From Flectonema sp. DT1601 (Eukaryota > Euglenozoa > Diplonemea > Diplonemida > Diplonemidae), in contig OZ025785.1 of the NCBI GenBank assembly GCA_964019425.1, positions 333,501 to 397,500 on the forward strand: a stretch of 64,000 nt of DNA. Reading direction: 5' to 3'. The notes beneath the pieces were generated by a model. It saw nothing but the letters and a program-made list of their open reading frames with translations. It did no database searches and was not told the DNA's origin. The translations under genes and the position numbers were made by a program. Shown one piece after another: positions 20,074-30,084 of the stretch (within the stretch, counting starts at the first letter, position 1; every line of letters begins with the position of its first letter).

Positions 20074-23000
20074 ATGCCTGACAAACCAGCTAACAAGCCA
20101 GTAGTAATGTTGATGGACTTGCCAAGGAGTGCACCAAAGCCACCCAGCATGTTTACACGAGGCAGCAGGGTCCAAAGTGTACAACAGACCCCTGCACTGG
20201 CAAGATTGATGGACTTCGACTTTGGTCGGAGCTTGCCAAAACCACCCAGCAAGTTTGCACGAGGCAGTAGGGTAACACCAACTACCACTGCAGTTGCAAC
20301 AGTGTTTGACTTCCAAGAAGAAATATTGACGGACTTCGAGATTGGAAGTGATGACAGCAGCGATGATGGACTATTGTACCAAGATTCCATTGTGCAAGGC
20401 AAGTGCACAAACTGTGGGCTGCAGCTCACGGACCCAGGAAGAATCAACAACAACAACAACAACAACCCTGCTGAATATGTAAAGAAGCACGCTTCTGAGT
20501 GCAGTGGAACCTGTGGTTTCTGTGGTTTGTACTTTGGGAGAAATCGACTTTTTAAACATATTGCATTCTGTCCAGGGAATCCCTTCCAGGCTGACGCACG
20601 AACAGCAGAATGGAAACCTTTATACTATACCTCCACCACCAAGAACGACACAAGTATGGGGTATCCATGTGCAGTTCTTGCAGCTGCTATTCTGGCGTTG
20701 CATGCGACAAAGGAATCAGCACAGCTCCCAACATACCACAATAAGCTCCTGCATCTCCAGGCACACCAGCATGTTGGATGCCTGTACCGACTCCAGCAGG
20801 CAAGAAAATGGTGGCACTTACTGCAACAACTGCCTGGAGGAATGAACAACAACAACAATGATAAGAATGTCTGTGCTGCGCTTATCGGCAGGCTTACTGT
20901 GATTGTGGATACCGTCCTCAAATCAGGTGCACACCTTTCGCAAATTGAAGCTATCTTGAAGCAGATGCAACATGCGGTGGCTGACACCGTCGCAGGCAGG
21001 CATGCTCCATGTGTTGCTTCCCTTGCACTTCGCAACCAGTTCGGTCAGCAGAATCACTGCAAGAACTGTGGGTCGCCACTCAGAACATTGGTAGCCCTGG
21101 AAGAACATGAAAAGGCCTGTAAAAGGAAGTGTGGTTACTGTGAAAGAAGCTTCGATCCAAGAGGTCTTAGTAAACACATACTTGCCTGCTACATGAACCC
21201 CTTTCGATTCGATGGCAACAACGGTGTTCGGTACAAGTCTCACATCCGTCTTTCAGCTACAGCATCCGCTTCAACAATCATCTTGCTTGCAGGTGTTGTC
21301 GCCATCACTTCGATGACAAGAAGGAAGAACACTTCATCGCCAGCCACCACCACCACCACCACCACAGCAGTGCGCCCGCTGGAGGGAATACGTGCATGGC
21401 AGCAACAAGGAATCGCTGCCAAGTTCAGTGCATTGACTGGCTGGTGGATTGCCATCGGACGTCGCCTGTTGGAAGAAAGATTCAACACCCAGATAAAGGC
21501 CGACATGGCTGTCAGTGCAAGGGAAGTGTTCAGAATGCGCGAAGCAGCTGAGATCTGTGGGATGCTAATTCCTGAGAGGGTGCGACTCCTTGAGCGCTGT
21601 GTTCGATCGGAGATTCAGGACAAGGAGATAGATGTTGAACGAACGGCAGCCTTGGCAGTGGGAGACCAGGAAGGATGGAAGAGACCTAGGAGATTCCGAC
21701 GAAGGAGAAGGAAGTTGCATGGGTCATGTTGCATCACGCTTGATGAAGTGAACGAATCCCCCACACCAATTTCGGAACTGCCACATTTTCGGTACAACCC
21801 ACTGCAGCTTGACCCCACTTTGTGCGAATGGTGCGGGGCTGAGCGCTATTGCTATGAGCCTTCATCACGGTGTTGCGCGGCAGGGACTGCCTCGAAGCTT
21901 GACCTTATCTCCATCCACCCCGAAGTCGAGGACATGTTGAAGACATCAAAGTTTCGCAGCGTCTCGCACATTGTCAACAGCAGGTTGTCATTCGCTGTTC
22001 CGCTGATGCGTCGCAGCTGCCTATCCAAGCCAACAGGTCCCCAGTCAGTTTCCATTCAGGGCAGGACACATCACATCACCGATCCCGTGATTGACAAAAC
22101 CAACCCGAGACAAAGCTGGTACATTGCTGGCGACCTCGACAACGCAAACTCGCAAATCCGCAAGTTAGGGACGGAGCACGGCTTCGCAAAACGCCTTGCA
22201 GTCATCATCAGAAAAGGGAGCAGCAACAGGCAGCACCCCTTCCTAGAGTGCCTCGATGCTGCTGAGAAAGCGCTGGCGAAGGAACAGGACGGGGACCGTA
22301 GAACGACAGATATAGCCATCAGCATAAACCTTGAGCGCCACCAGCCGTCCCGTGCAGAAGATCACACCTCGAAGGAGTTCTTCGACGAGATCAGGATCGT
22401 CCTCGACCTGGACCACGACTCCATCAAGAGGGACAATCGGAAGATCACGTTGTTTTTTGGAGATTCGGCATCGGTACCCGCCCCACGAAGTCGGAAGCTG
22501 TTCATTGATGAGAAAGATCCGTTGTACGAGATTCTGAGTTACCCCGTGATCTTTCCCACCCCGTCTTGGGAGTGGAAGGCCAGCGGTGGTGGTCAGGAAG
22601 ATGCAGTGCGTGTCTTCCACTGCGGTTGGGGTTTAGGCAAGTACAGGAGATTTCGTCCCCGAAACAACAACAGCGACGCTGGCCGTGAGGTAGATTACAA
22701 TGGCGATTATGCTGCCGAAAACACTGATAACAGCAGGCGCTCCTTCGTGAGTGCCACGGAGTACGGTGGATTTCACATGTTTGAACGGCCTCTCAGGACT
22801 GGAAAGAACATGCTCCTGCGCCTTGGCAAGTTGACCCAGGTGTACATACTGGACATGGCGGCACGTGCAGAGCATCTGCGTCTCAACTGGTATCGATCAC
22901 CCTTTGGAGCTCGGCACAGCAGGAAGGCGGCGGCCAGCGACGTCAGGCAGGCGGTGCAGCAGAATGAGGCAGCCACCGCAATCGAAAACCGACGCATCAT

Positions 23001-26000
23001 TCTTCCGGTTTCGTTCAAAGGCGGACCCCGCGGGAAGAGAGAGCTGCGGGAAGACGCGCTTGCGATCATGGCGAAATACGGCAAACCAACCTTCTTCGTC
23101 ACCATGACATGCAACACCCAGTGGCCGGAGATCCAGCAGATCTTGCGAGAAGGCGGGGAGGCTTTGAACCAGAGACCCAACGACCGACCGGAGCTCATCA
23201 TGCGTGTCTGGGACGGCAAGGCACGTGCTCTGCGCGAAGACATCCGAAGCGGGGTTCTCGGCAAGAACAACGCCATTGTCTGGGTTTACGAGTATCAGCA
23301 GCGGGGACTTCCGCACATGCACCTCCTCGCCTGGAACAAGCATCCACCAGCAGCAGCTGAGGACATCGACTCGGTGGTCCATGCCGAACTACCCGACCCG
23401 GTAAGGCAGCCAGCCCTCTACAGCCTCATTGCTTCGAAGATGGTGCACAACGACTGCTCTCGCCAGGGCGTGATCTGCCCGTGCCACAAGCAAGGGAAGG
23501 ATGGGAAACTCTACTGCAAGAACAACTTCCCGAAACCATTCACGGACATATCGCACATAGGTGTGTCCGGGTTCTCGACCATTCGCCGACGTCGGACAGG
23601 CGTCACCACTCACAGAGGACAGGGGAACGAATGGGTGGTTCCCTACAACGCCGGCTTGATGATGAGGTACCAAACTCACATCAACGTCGAGTTAACCAAC
23701 GGCATGGGCGACTGCGTCGGGTACTTATTCAAGTACATTACGAAGGCAGAGCCTGGACTGAGCTTTGTCTTGAAGCAGGAAGGTGCGAGGGAAGTGCAAG
23801 ACGAAGTGACCCAGTACCAGAATGCAAGGGTCATGGGTTCTTGCGAGGCTGCGGGCCGCCTTCTGAGCATGCCTCAACACTCCAACGTCCCAGCTGTCAA
23901 ACGGCTTGACATCCACGTCAAGGGGAAGGAGACCATCTTCTTCAACAGCGACGACACCGTGGATGAGTTGGCCGAGAAGGTCGCGTCCAAAAGCACCACA
24001 CTGCTGGCTTGGTTCAATTTCAACGACAAGAACCAATCCGACGGTTGTCGCACCCTGTTGTACCGCGACTTCCCCACCTATTTTAGCTACGTCAAGGGTG
24101 AGTGGAAGCTGCGCCAAGGATATGAGTATTCGCGCGAAGAATCTCGCTTCCGGCGCAAGGACACAACAGGTAGGCGCTGGACCGACGTTCAAATAGGCAG
24201 GATTTTTTGGGTATCACCCCGTGACACCGAAGCGTATTGCCTGCGGCTGATCCTCAACGCGCGCCCAGGCCTGAAGAGCTTCGATGATGCCATGACGGTC
24301 GACGGCGTGGTTCACGACACGATGCTGGCTGCTGCGACAGCACTTGGGCTCTTTCTCGACGACAAGGAGGCGGAGTCGGCGCTCGAAGCAGCGAAGTGCT
24401 ACTCCTCGATGTATGTTCGGTACCTTTTCGCCGTTCTGATCAGCTGCGGGATGCTCAACTGCATCAAGGGCGCTTGGGAGCGATTCAGAGGCAAGATGTG
24501 CTACGACGAGCGTCTCAGCGCGCAGGAGCGGCAGCTGCAAGAGGAGGTTCACGGTGTTGGATTCATCCCACCCGAGCGCGAGCGCGAGTGCATTCTCGAC
24601 ATCCACCAGCTACTCAGCAACGAGGATGGGTTGCCGATGGTTAATCTCGACGAAGAGCTTCCGCTGCCGCTGCCGACCGGAGGAGTGTCCATCCCAATGG
24701 GGGTCATGCTTGCTAGGAGGAAGGCCGAGGAATACTACTCTGCCTACGAAAAGAGTGCGGTACTCATCCGAAGCAGCAACCGCGACCAATCTGCGGCGTT
24801 GGAGATGCTGCAGAACGCGGTTCGCAAGGCAGAGGGAGGCGGCGCAGGTGACACCATCTTTGTGCAGGCCCCAGCTGGAACCGGTAAAACATTTCTTGCC
24901 AACTGCTTCCTGAATTGGGCGAGGAGTACCCGCGGAGAACAGGGAATCTGTGTACCACGGAGTGTGATTGCGGTTGCTTCGACGGGAATTGCCGCTACCT
25001 TGCTCGAGCTTGGAACAACCGCTCACTCGCGCTTCCGACTCCCCATCGTCCTGAACGACAACCAACAACTGCAGGTGCTCAACATCACAGAATACGGCAA
25101 GCAGTGGAGGGCGCTGCAGGAGTGCAGTTGCATCTTATGGGACGAAGCAGGAATGACGGACCGCCGCCATTTTGAGTTGCTCGACAGGACCATGCGTCGC
25201 ATCCGTTCACACAAGTGGAACAAGCGGTTCGGAGGGTGCCCCATGATTATCATCGCCGACTTACAGCAGACACTTCCGATTGTGAGGGCAGATGGCGACA
25301 TGCCTGCTTTAAATGCTTCGCTTCATACATCGTATCTCTGGGGTGGTGACGGGTTTCAGGCGGTGGAGTTGACAAAGAGCATGCGGATTCAGGATGAGGG
25401 TTACTTGAAGTGGACTCAGGGCCTCGGGAAGGGTGTTAATTGTGACATCAACGGCTGGACACGATTGTACGGCAGGATTGGCAACTCCGGAGAACGCATC
25501 TACGTACGGCAAGACCTCATCAAGTTCGTGTATCCCCAGCTGGACGAAGGCATCATCGACGAGAACGTTGCAATTGCCTCCCTACTCAACAGCGACGTCG
25601 ACGAGCTAAACGCTGCTTGCCTCAATACCTTCCCAGGCAGGGTGTTCGAATTCATCGCCGCCAATCGCTGCACCGAGACTGCCTCGCCTGACTTGGCCAC
25701 CGAGGACTACATGTCGCAAGTCACCGCAGGGCTGCCTCCCCAAAAGCTGCTGCTCAAGGTGAACTCTCCGATCATCTGCACTCGGAACATTTACTCCGGA
25801 AGCGGTGCACGCATCTGCAACGGGTCGAGGCTGGTGGTCATCCGCTGTCACCGGAAAGTACTCTATTGCCAGGACCGCAGGACAAGGGAGTTCGTGCTGA
25901 TCCCTAGGATCAAGCTGACACCGGAACCAGGAAAAGTCCCCTTCGAGATGGAGCGTGTTCAGTTTCCCGTGCGTAATGCGTTTGCCCTCACAGTGAATAA

Positions 26001-28413
26001 GCTCCAGGGGCAAACCGTTGATCGTCTTGGGCTTGACTTGACGAAATCGGAGTTCTTCGCACACGGACAAGCCTACGTGGCATTTACGCGCGTCCGACAC
26101 GCTGCTGATATTCGCGTCGCAACGCAGCCGGCTAAGAGGGAGTCGTTCAGGAATCCCGTCCAGCTGAACGTCATTAGCAGCGTCGAGCAGGCAATCCGCG
26201 GCCATCCCCTCAGTCCGCGATCCCGAGCGGAGATCCGCAGAGTCGCTGAAGAAGCTTCGAAGGCAGCGAGGGGCAACGTTGCAAGGCCAGCTGGGGTCGA
26301 AGAGTACCACGAGTGGACGGACGCACCGCAAGACCCGGACGCTGTCGTGGAAGAGCAACAAAACATCAAAGAGCAGCAGTTCGTCGGCGTTTCACAGCAA
26401 GTTGAAGAGTGGACCAGAATACCCGACACCTTCGAACCCGACCAGACAGCGGGGCTTAGCCTGCCGAAGTGGCTCAGCCCTGAGATATACCTCGCTCCTG
26501 GAGTGCGCCTCGACAGCGAGCGGTCGTATCCGATGCATGTCTACGACCATGTGCTGCAAAGCCTCTTCGGCTTGGCCCTCGGAAACACCAAGGCTGACTG
26601 TGATTGTCTGCATTCCGCCATCTGCACTGCGCTCGGTGATTCCGCGTGGTTTGTGGATACTGCTTCCATCACTTCGGATCCGGAAAGCTTCCGCAAGTAT
26701 ATCGGTCAGCAGATACAACTCTTAGATGAGCAGCAGCAGAGAAGTGACGACGGTTGCCCATCATCATCATCATCATCGGATTCCGAACACAGCAGTTGGA
26801 GATCAGCATGGCTCACGGATCGAGCAGTCGACGCGGCTTCCAGAATCCTGCAGTTAGACATTGTGCTGCTGAAACAAGACGGCCTCAGTCAGATCGTTAC
26901 CTTCCCAGAGAAGAAGGAGGAGGAGGGGGCTTCACAGAGAACCGTGCATGAAGAACTCAGATGGCTGTTGTTGCAGAGTTCCAGGGTCATCTTCCTGTGG
27001 AGTTGCGAAACGGCAGGGGGCCTGCACACCCACTACATCAATTTGAAACCTTTCTTCGGAGTAAAAACATCTCTCGAATCGCTGTCCACCGTGTGGCACA
27101 AGATCGCGGCACAAAAAAAGGATCCATCTTCTTCTTCGACGCGTGCGCCTTCAGAAGTTGCTCGAAAACGGAAGAGGATGGAACTTCCTGCCTTCGATCC
27201 TCAGGCTTACCTCGGTTCAGCAACCCGTTTGGATCCAACATTCACTCACCCATCACAAGAATACGCCTACGTCATGTGGCATCTCTTTGGGCTCGAGATG
27301 CGGCGAACAGGATCGGACGGTAACTGCCTTCTATATGCCATACAGAATGCGCTCCGTGATGTCCACTGGTATGCGAATGCGGATATCCCTTCCCATGGAG
27401 ACCTCCGACACCAGATCTGCGAAGAGATGGTCCGCGCAGGTAGTGACTCATCCTGGGTCGAGCAATATCGAACCGACGGGTCTTGGCTGACGAACGAGGC
27501 AATCGACGCAGCCGCGGTGCTGCTACATATAAAAATCGTCGTACTACAGCAAGACGGGCTACGAGTTGGAGGGTTCTTCCCGGAGTCGTGTTTCTTTACG
27601 GAAGACCAAAATGAGGTTCACGACCATTTCTCATTTCTTCTAACCCACCACACCAACGGAACTATCTTCATTTGGAATCAGCTGGGGGAAATCATCCATG
27701 CACTAGGTCTGCATTACGTCAACCTGCGGTCCCGCAGTCCAGAGGAAGCACTCATCAGGTTGCGTGATACATACCGCCTGACGGCTAACGACCCCTTGGA
27801 AGCAAGACGCCAGCGGTGGCATGCAGTCACGGCGAAGGAGCGAGAGCAGAAGCGAATGAGGTCACTGGCTCTGGAGGTGGAGGCTCGAGAATCTGCCCTT
27901 CGAAGGAAAGAAGCCTTGGAGGTGAAGTTACTCAAGCAGAAGGAACTCGAGATAGCGGCCCGAAAGGCTGCTCGAGAAGCAACCCTTCGTCGAAGAGAAA
28001 CATTGAAGTTGGAAGCTTCGCCGCCGGTCATGGCGAAGGAACGTGAGCTGAAGGAGTTCGACACGCCAGCCCGAAGGAAGGAAGCATTGGAGGTGGAGAT
28101 CCTGTTGAGGGAACGTCAGCAGAAGGAACAAAAGGCAGAGTCTGCTCAGAAGGTGGCGGCTGCTCTTCGACGAAGGGAAGCGGCAACTGATGTTGAGAAA
28201 CGTCAGCAGGTGGTAAAGGCTGCGGCTCGGGATGCTTCCATAGCCCGCAGGGTGGCCGCTCGAGAAGCTGCCATTCGACGAAAAGAAGCCCTGGCGGTGA
28301 GAACCTCCCGAAAGCAGGCGAAAGAAAAGCCTGGAACTTCGTCCCAGAAGCCAGCTGCAATGAAGCGGAAAGCACCCCCCGCAAAATCCCAGCGCATCAA
28401 GAGGCCGAAGTAG
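20074..28413 (+). CDS. Helitron RepHel transposase with two OTU domains
   Basis: One uninterrupted frame of 2,779 codons encodes a rolling-circle transposase. Domains in order: Cys/His fingers at ~110-165 (CTNC; CGFCGLYF...H...C) and a second set at ~329-380 (CKNCGSPL; CGYCERSF); the HUH Rep nuclease at ~1,000-1,270 with FVTMTCNTQWPEI, the HUH box in QRGLPHMHLLAW (~1,081) and the tyrosine block YLFKYITK; a PIF1-type helicase with Walker A APAGTGKT (~1,600), Walker B LWDEAG (~1,689), ADLQQTLPIV (~1,725), NKLQGQT (~1,975) and AFTRVR; two OTU-like protease domains (ADCDCLHSA ~2,173 with HYINL; SDGNCLLYAI ~2,413 with HYVNL), both keeping Cys and His; and a charged coiled-coil tail from ~2,570. 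ATG at 20,074 is the first in frame; TTTTTTCAG sits 15 bases upstream. The GC-rich codons contrast with flanks, and the intact length suggests recent arrival. Confidence 0.96.
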   Translation: MPDKPANKPVVMLMDLPRSAPKPPSMFTRGSRVQSVQQTPALARLMDFDFGRSLPKPPSKFARGSRVTPTTTAVATVFDFQEEILTDFEIGSDDSSDDGLLYQDSIVQGKCTNCGLQLTDPGRINNNNNNNPAEYVKKHASECSGTCGFCGLYFGRNRLFKHIAFCPGNPFQADARTAEWKPLYYTSTTKNDTSMGYPCAVLAAAILALHATKESAQLPTYHNKLLHLQAHQHVGCLYRLQQARKWWHLLQQLPGGMNNNNNDKNVCAALIGRLTVIVDTVLKSGAHLSQIEAILKQMQHAVADTVAGRHAPCVASLALRNQFGQQNHCKNCGSPLRTLVALEEHEKACKRKCGYCERSFDPRGLSKHILACYMNPFRFDGNNGVRYKSHIRLSATASASTIILLAGVVAITSMTRRKNTSSPATTTTTTTAVRPLEGIRAWQQQGIAAKFSALTGWWIAIGRRLLEERFNTQIKADMAVSAREVFRMREAAEICGMLIPERVRLLERCVRSEIQDKEIDVERTAALAVGDQEGWKRPRRFRRRRRKLHGSCCITLDEVNESPTPISELPHFRYNPLQLDPTLCEWCGAERYCYEPSSRCCAAGTASKLDLISIHPEVEDMLKTSKFRSVSHIVNSRLSFAVPLMRRSCLSKPTGPQSVSIQGRTHHITDPVIDKTNPRQSWYIAGDLDNANSQIRKLGTEHGFAKRLAVIIRKGSSNRQHPFLECLDAAEKALAKEQDGDRRTTDIAISINLERHQPSRAEDHTSKEFFDEIRIVLDLDHDSIKRDNRKITLFFGDSASVPAPRSRKLFIDEKDPLYEILSYPVIFPTPSWEWKASGGGQEDAVRVFHCGWGLGKYRRFRPRNNNSDAGREVDYNGDYAAENTDNSRRSFVSATEYGGFHMFERPLRTGKNMLLRLGKLTQVYILDMAARAEHLRLNWYRSPFGARHSRKAAASDVRQAVQQNEAATAIENRRIILPVSFKGGPRGKRELREDALAIMAKYGKPTFFVTMTCNTQWPEIQQILREGGEALNQRPNDRPELIMRVWDGKARALREDIRSGVLGKNNAIVWVYEYQQRGLPHMHLLAWNKHPPAAAEDIDSVVHAELPDPVRQPALYSLIASKMVHNDCSRQGVICPCHKQGKDGKLYCKNNFPKPFTDISHIGVSGFSTIRRRRTGVTTHRGQGNEWVVPYNAGLMMRYQTHINVELTNGMGDCVGYLFKYITKAEPGLSFVLKQEGAREVQDEVTQYQNARVMGSCEAAGRLLSMPQHSNVPAVKRLDIHVKGKETIFFNSDDTVDELAEKVASKSTTLLAWFNFNDKNQSDGCRTLLYRDFPTYFSYVKGEWKLRQGYEYSREESRFRRKDTTGRRWTDVQIGRIFWVSPRDTEAYCLRLILNARPGLKSFDDAMTVDGVVHDTMLAAATALGLFLDDKEAESALEAAKCYSSMYVRYLFAVLISCGMLNCIKGAWERFRGKMCYDERLSAQERQLQEEVHGVGFIPPERERECILDIHQLLSNEDGLPMVNLDEELPLPLPTGGVSIPMGVMLARRKAEEYYSAYEKSAVLIRSSNRDQSAALEMLQNAVRKAEGGGAGDTIFVQAPAGTGKTFLANCFLNWARSTRGEQGICVPRSVIAVASTGIAATLLELGTTAHSRFRLPIVLNDNQQLQVLNITEYGKQWRALQECSCILWDEAGMTDRRHFELLDRTMRRIRSHKWNKRFGGCPMIIIADLQQTLPIVRADGDMPALNASLHTSYLWGGDGFQAVELTKSMRIQDEGYLKWTQGLGKGVNCDINGWTRLYGRIGNSGERIYVRQDLIKFVYPQLDEGIIDENVAIASLLNSDVDELNAACLNTFPGRVFEFIAANRCTETASPDLATEDYMSQVTAGLPPQKLLLKVNSPIICTRNIYSGSGARICNGSRLVVIRCHRKVLYCQDRRTREFVLIPRIKLTPEPGKVPFEMERVQFPVRNAFALTVNKLQGQTVDRLGLDLTKSEFFAHGQAYVAFTRVRHAADIRVATQPAKRESFRNPVQLNVISSVEQAIRGHPLSPRSRAEIRRVAEEASKAARGNVARPAGVEEYHEWTDAPQDPDAVVEEQQNIKEQQFVGVSQQVEEWTRIPDTFEPDQTAGLSLPKWLSPEIYLAPGVRLDSERSYPMHVYDHVLQSLFGLALGNTKADCDCLHSAICTALGDSAWFVDTASITSDPESFRKYIGQQIQLLDEQQQRSDDGCPSSSSSSDSEHSSWRSAWLTDRAVDAASRILQLDIVLLKQDGLSQIVTFPEKKEEEGASQRTVHEELRWLLLQSSRVIFLWSCETAGGLHTHYINLKPFFGVKTSLESLSTVWHKIAAQKKDPSSSSTRAPSEVARKRKRMELPAFDPQAYLGSATRLDPTFTHPSQEYAYVMWHLFGLEMRRTGSDGNCLLYAIQNALRDVHWYANADIPSHGDLRHQICEEMVRAGSDSSWVEQYRTDGSWLTNEAIDAAAVLLHIKIVVLQQDGLRVGGFFPESCFFTEDQNEVHDHFSFLLTHHTNGTIFIWNQLGEIIHALGLHYVNLRSRSPEEALIRLRDTYRLTANDPLEARRQRWHAVTAKEREQKRMRSLALEVEARESALRRKEALEVKLLKQKELEIAARKAAREATLRRRETLKLEASPPVMAKERELKEFDTPARRKEALEVEILLRERQQKEQKAESAQKVAAALRRREAATDVEKRQQVVKAAARDASIARRVAAREAAIRRKEALAVRTSRKQAKEKPGTSSQKPAAMKRKAPPAKSQRIKRPK

Positions 28414-28503
28414 ACAACAACAGTCACCCGCAAAACTAGCACATACAGAAGTTCACATTTTCGTTTTGGAACACTGAGCAGGACGGAAATTAAGTTAATG
28501 CAC

Positions 28504-28509
28504 AATAAA
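28504..28509 (+). promoter_or_regulatory. Possible polyadenylation signal of the Helitron gene
   Basis: AATAAA lies 90 bases after the stop codon. A nearby ATCCTAGGAT palindrome (about 28,521-28,530) is the only other short feature in this 3' flank. Confidence 0.4.
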
Positions 28510-28532
28510 CCCTTATTTTCATCCTAGGATAG

Positions 28533-28575
28533 CAACACACAATAAATAAATAAATAAATAAATAAATAATAATAA
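28533..28575. repeat. (AATA)n microsatellite
   Basis: About eight AATA units followed by AAT units. Confidence 0.95.
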
Positions 28576-28655
28576 TATGGTCGTCGACTAATCGCTCTTG
28601 CATTCCTGTGACTGAGGGTTCAATACGCGATCACGCGGCACATTTTTTGGGTTTA
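28575..28655 (+). repeat. Decayed tRNA-like SINE fragment
   Basis: It keeps ATATGGTCGTCGAC and GGGTTCAATACGCGATCACG-like parts plus the TTTTTTGGGTTT tail of the 4,167 family, without the A-box half. It lies between the intact Helitron tail and the decayed tail copy. Confidence 0.5.
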
Positions 28656-28726
28656 TGTATTAACCTGTTTTGAATAACATTATTAAACTCAAATCTAAAA
28701 TATAATTCCACAGCAGTAACAACATC

Positions 28727-29335
28727 ATGGTTAAGGACACCTTGGAAGCAAGACGCCGGCGGTGGCACGCAGTCATGGCGAAGGAGCCAGAGCAGAAGCG
28801 ATTGAAGGAGATAGAGGCTCGAGAATGTGCCCTTCAAAGGAAAGAAGCCTTGGAGGTGAACTTACTAAAGCAGAAGGAACTCCAGATAGCAGCTCGAAAG
28901 GCTGCTCGAGAAGCAACCCTTCGTCGAAGAGAAGCGTTGAAGCTCCAAGCTTCGGCAGTCATGGCAAAGGAACGTGAGCTGAAGGAGTACGACAACACAC
29001 ACACACACGCACCAGCCCGAAGGAAGGAACCATTGGAGGTGGAGATCCTATTGAGGGAACGTCAGCAGAAGGAACAAATGGCAGAGTCTGCTCGGAAGGT
29101 GGCGGCTGCTCTTCGACGAAGGGGAAGCGGCAACTGATGTTGAGAAACGTCAGCAGGAGGTAAAGGCTGCGGCTCGGGATGTCTCGATAGCCTGCAGGGT
29201 GGCCGCTCGAGGAGCTACCATTTTCGACAGAAGGAAGCGCTGGCGGTGAAAGCCTCAGCAGGCGAAACAAAGATCAACCACTGGAAGAACCCAAGGCATC
29301 AAGAGGCCGAAGTAGAATAGTCACCCACCCCACAT
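28727..29335 (+). pseudogene. Decayed second copy of the Helitron C-terminal tail
   Basis: The region repeats 27,791-28,430: same LEARR.RWHAV.AKE start, same alternating RR.ALEV/ARKAAREATLRRRE coiled-coil segments, and the same GCATCAAGAGGCCGAAGTAG ending. The first 136 codons are open; then the frame shifts in an AGG-rich stretch at about 29,120, and the rest is out of frame. An ACACAC run has expanded at ~28,995. It carries no Rep, helicase or OTU part, so it is the 3' end of another Helitron copy or a local duplication. It is not expected to work alone. Confidence 0.88.
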
Positions 29336-29384
29336 ACATACAGAAGCACTATAAACCCGCAATCGGCTGATGCTTTTTTCACCA

Positions 29385-29800
29385 CTGTTATTCCCCATCC
29401 CGTAGTTCTTCTCACATATCTATTTTATTGAAAATAATGTAATGAACGATAACCTTATTAATATAACTAAATTCCTATATTTCCATCCCAGGGTCGCACA
29501 CATTGCAGATACAAGTTCGATAAACCTGTTGTGAATGGTTTATAAAATATTTCCAAATGAAACAAACAGATAACCTAAGCCACATATCCAATCATCATAA
29601 ACCTAGCCGTCGTTTTCGTGCTAGCATATTAATATAACTATCTTTCAGAAAAACAAAAACAATAAATAAAGAATAACCTTATCTTCGTCCATTCTGTGAT
29701 ATGACTTGATAAAACAGGGTGCAGTGTGCATTTTCAGCTAAGGGAGGACATTTTTCATTTGTCGTCCCGTTGGGACAGAAAAGTAATAAATGAATAATAA
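29385..29800. repeat. S repeat, third and longest copy
   Basis: Colinear with 11,565-11,920, including ATCATAAACCTAGCCGTCGT and the ~85-bp GGTGCAG block; it also contains a form of the B repeat start (about 29,675-29,705). It probably is a terminal remnant of a recombinase retroelement. Confidence 0.7.
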
Positions 29801-29814
29801 AAAGATTGCGATGA

Positions 29815-29881
29815 GGATACAAAATTGGACTTAACTTAACGCGAGCGAAGCGAGCGTAAAGTTAAGTCCAATTTTGTATCC
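29815..29881. other. Near-perfect inverted repeat, 28-bp arms
   Basis: Arms 29,815-29,842 and 29,854-29,881 pair with one mismatch around an 11-base centre rich in GCGA. Each arm contains ACAAAATTGGACTTA, the 15-base core of the A repeats at 4,275 and 5,898. It sits between the S repeat and the LINE-2 3' region. Confidence 0.92.
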
Positions 29882-30001
29882 TGGACGGGTACCTAGCCAG
29901 ACACAGGGAATAAAAACAGACGTGACTTGGTTGTAAAAATAAGGTTTGTTCAGAAAGATTTAAAAAAAAAAATTGTGTGCGAGCAACGCGAGCCTGGAAG
30001 G
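29882..30001. other. Unassigned spacer at the LINE-2 3' side
   Basis: Contains a C/G-rich GAGCAACGCGAGCCTGG segment and a run of A. The homology to the other LINE-2 3' region (62,350-62,781) stops at the GAGATACC cluster, so this part differs between copies. Confidence 0.4.
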
Positions 30002-30084
30002 GGTATCTCTAGTCTTGTGTGTCGGTATCTCGGAAGTGCTGGTATCTCGTATGTGCGTTGGTATCTCTTGCGTGTTGGTATCTC
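30002..30084 (-). repeat. GAGATACC cluster (five copies)
   Basis: Five GGTATCTC motifs on the plus strand (GAGATACC on the LINE-2 sense strand) are spaced 16-19 bases apart with variable spacers. The same cluster lies at 62,687-62,781 and in part at 6,917 and 17,063-17,087. Confidence 0.85.

Noticed and set aside
28414-28560. Helitron 3' terminus (hairpin followed by CTRR)
   Set aside because: CTAG occurs twice, but no convincing hairpin lies about ten bases upstream, and the second tail copy does not end at the same place.
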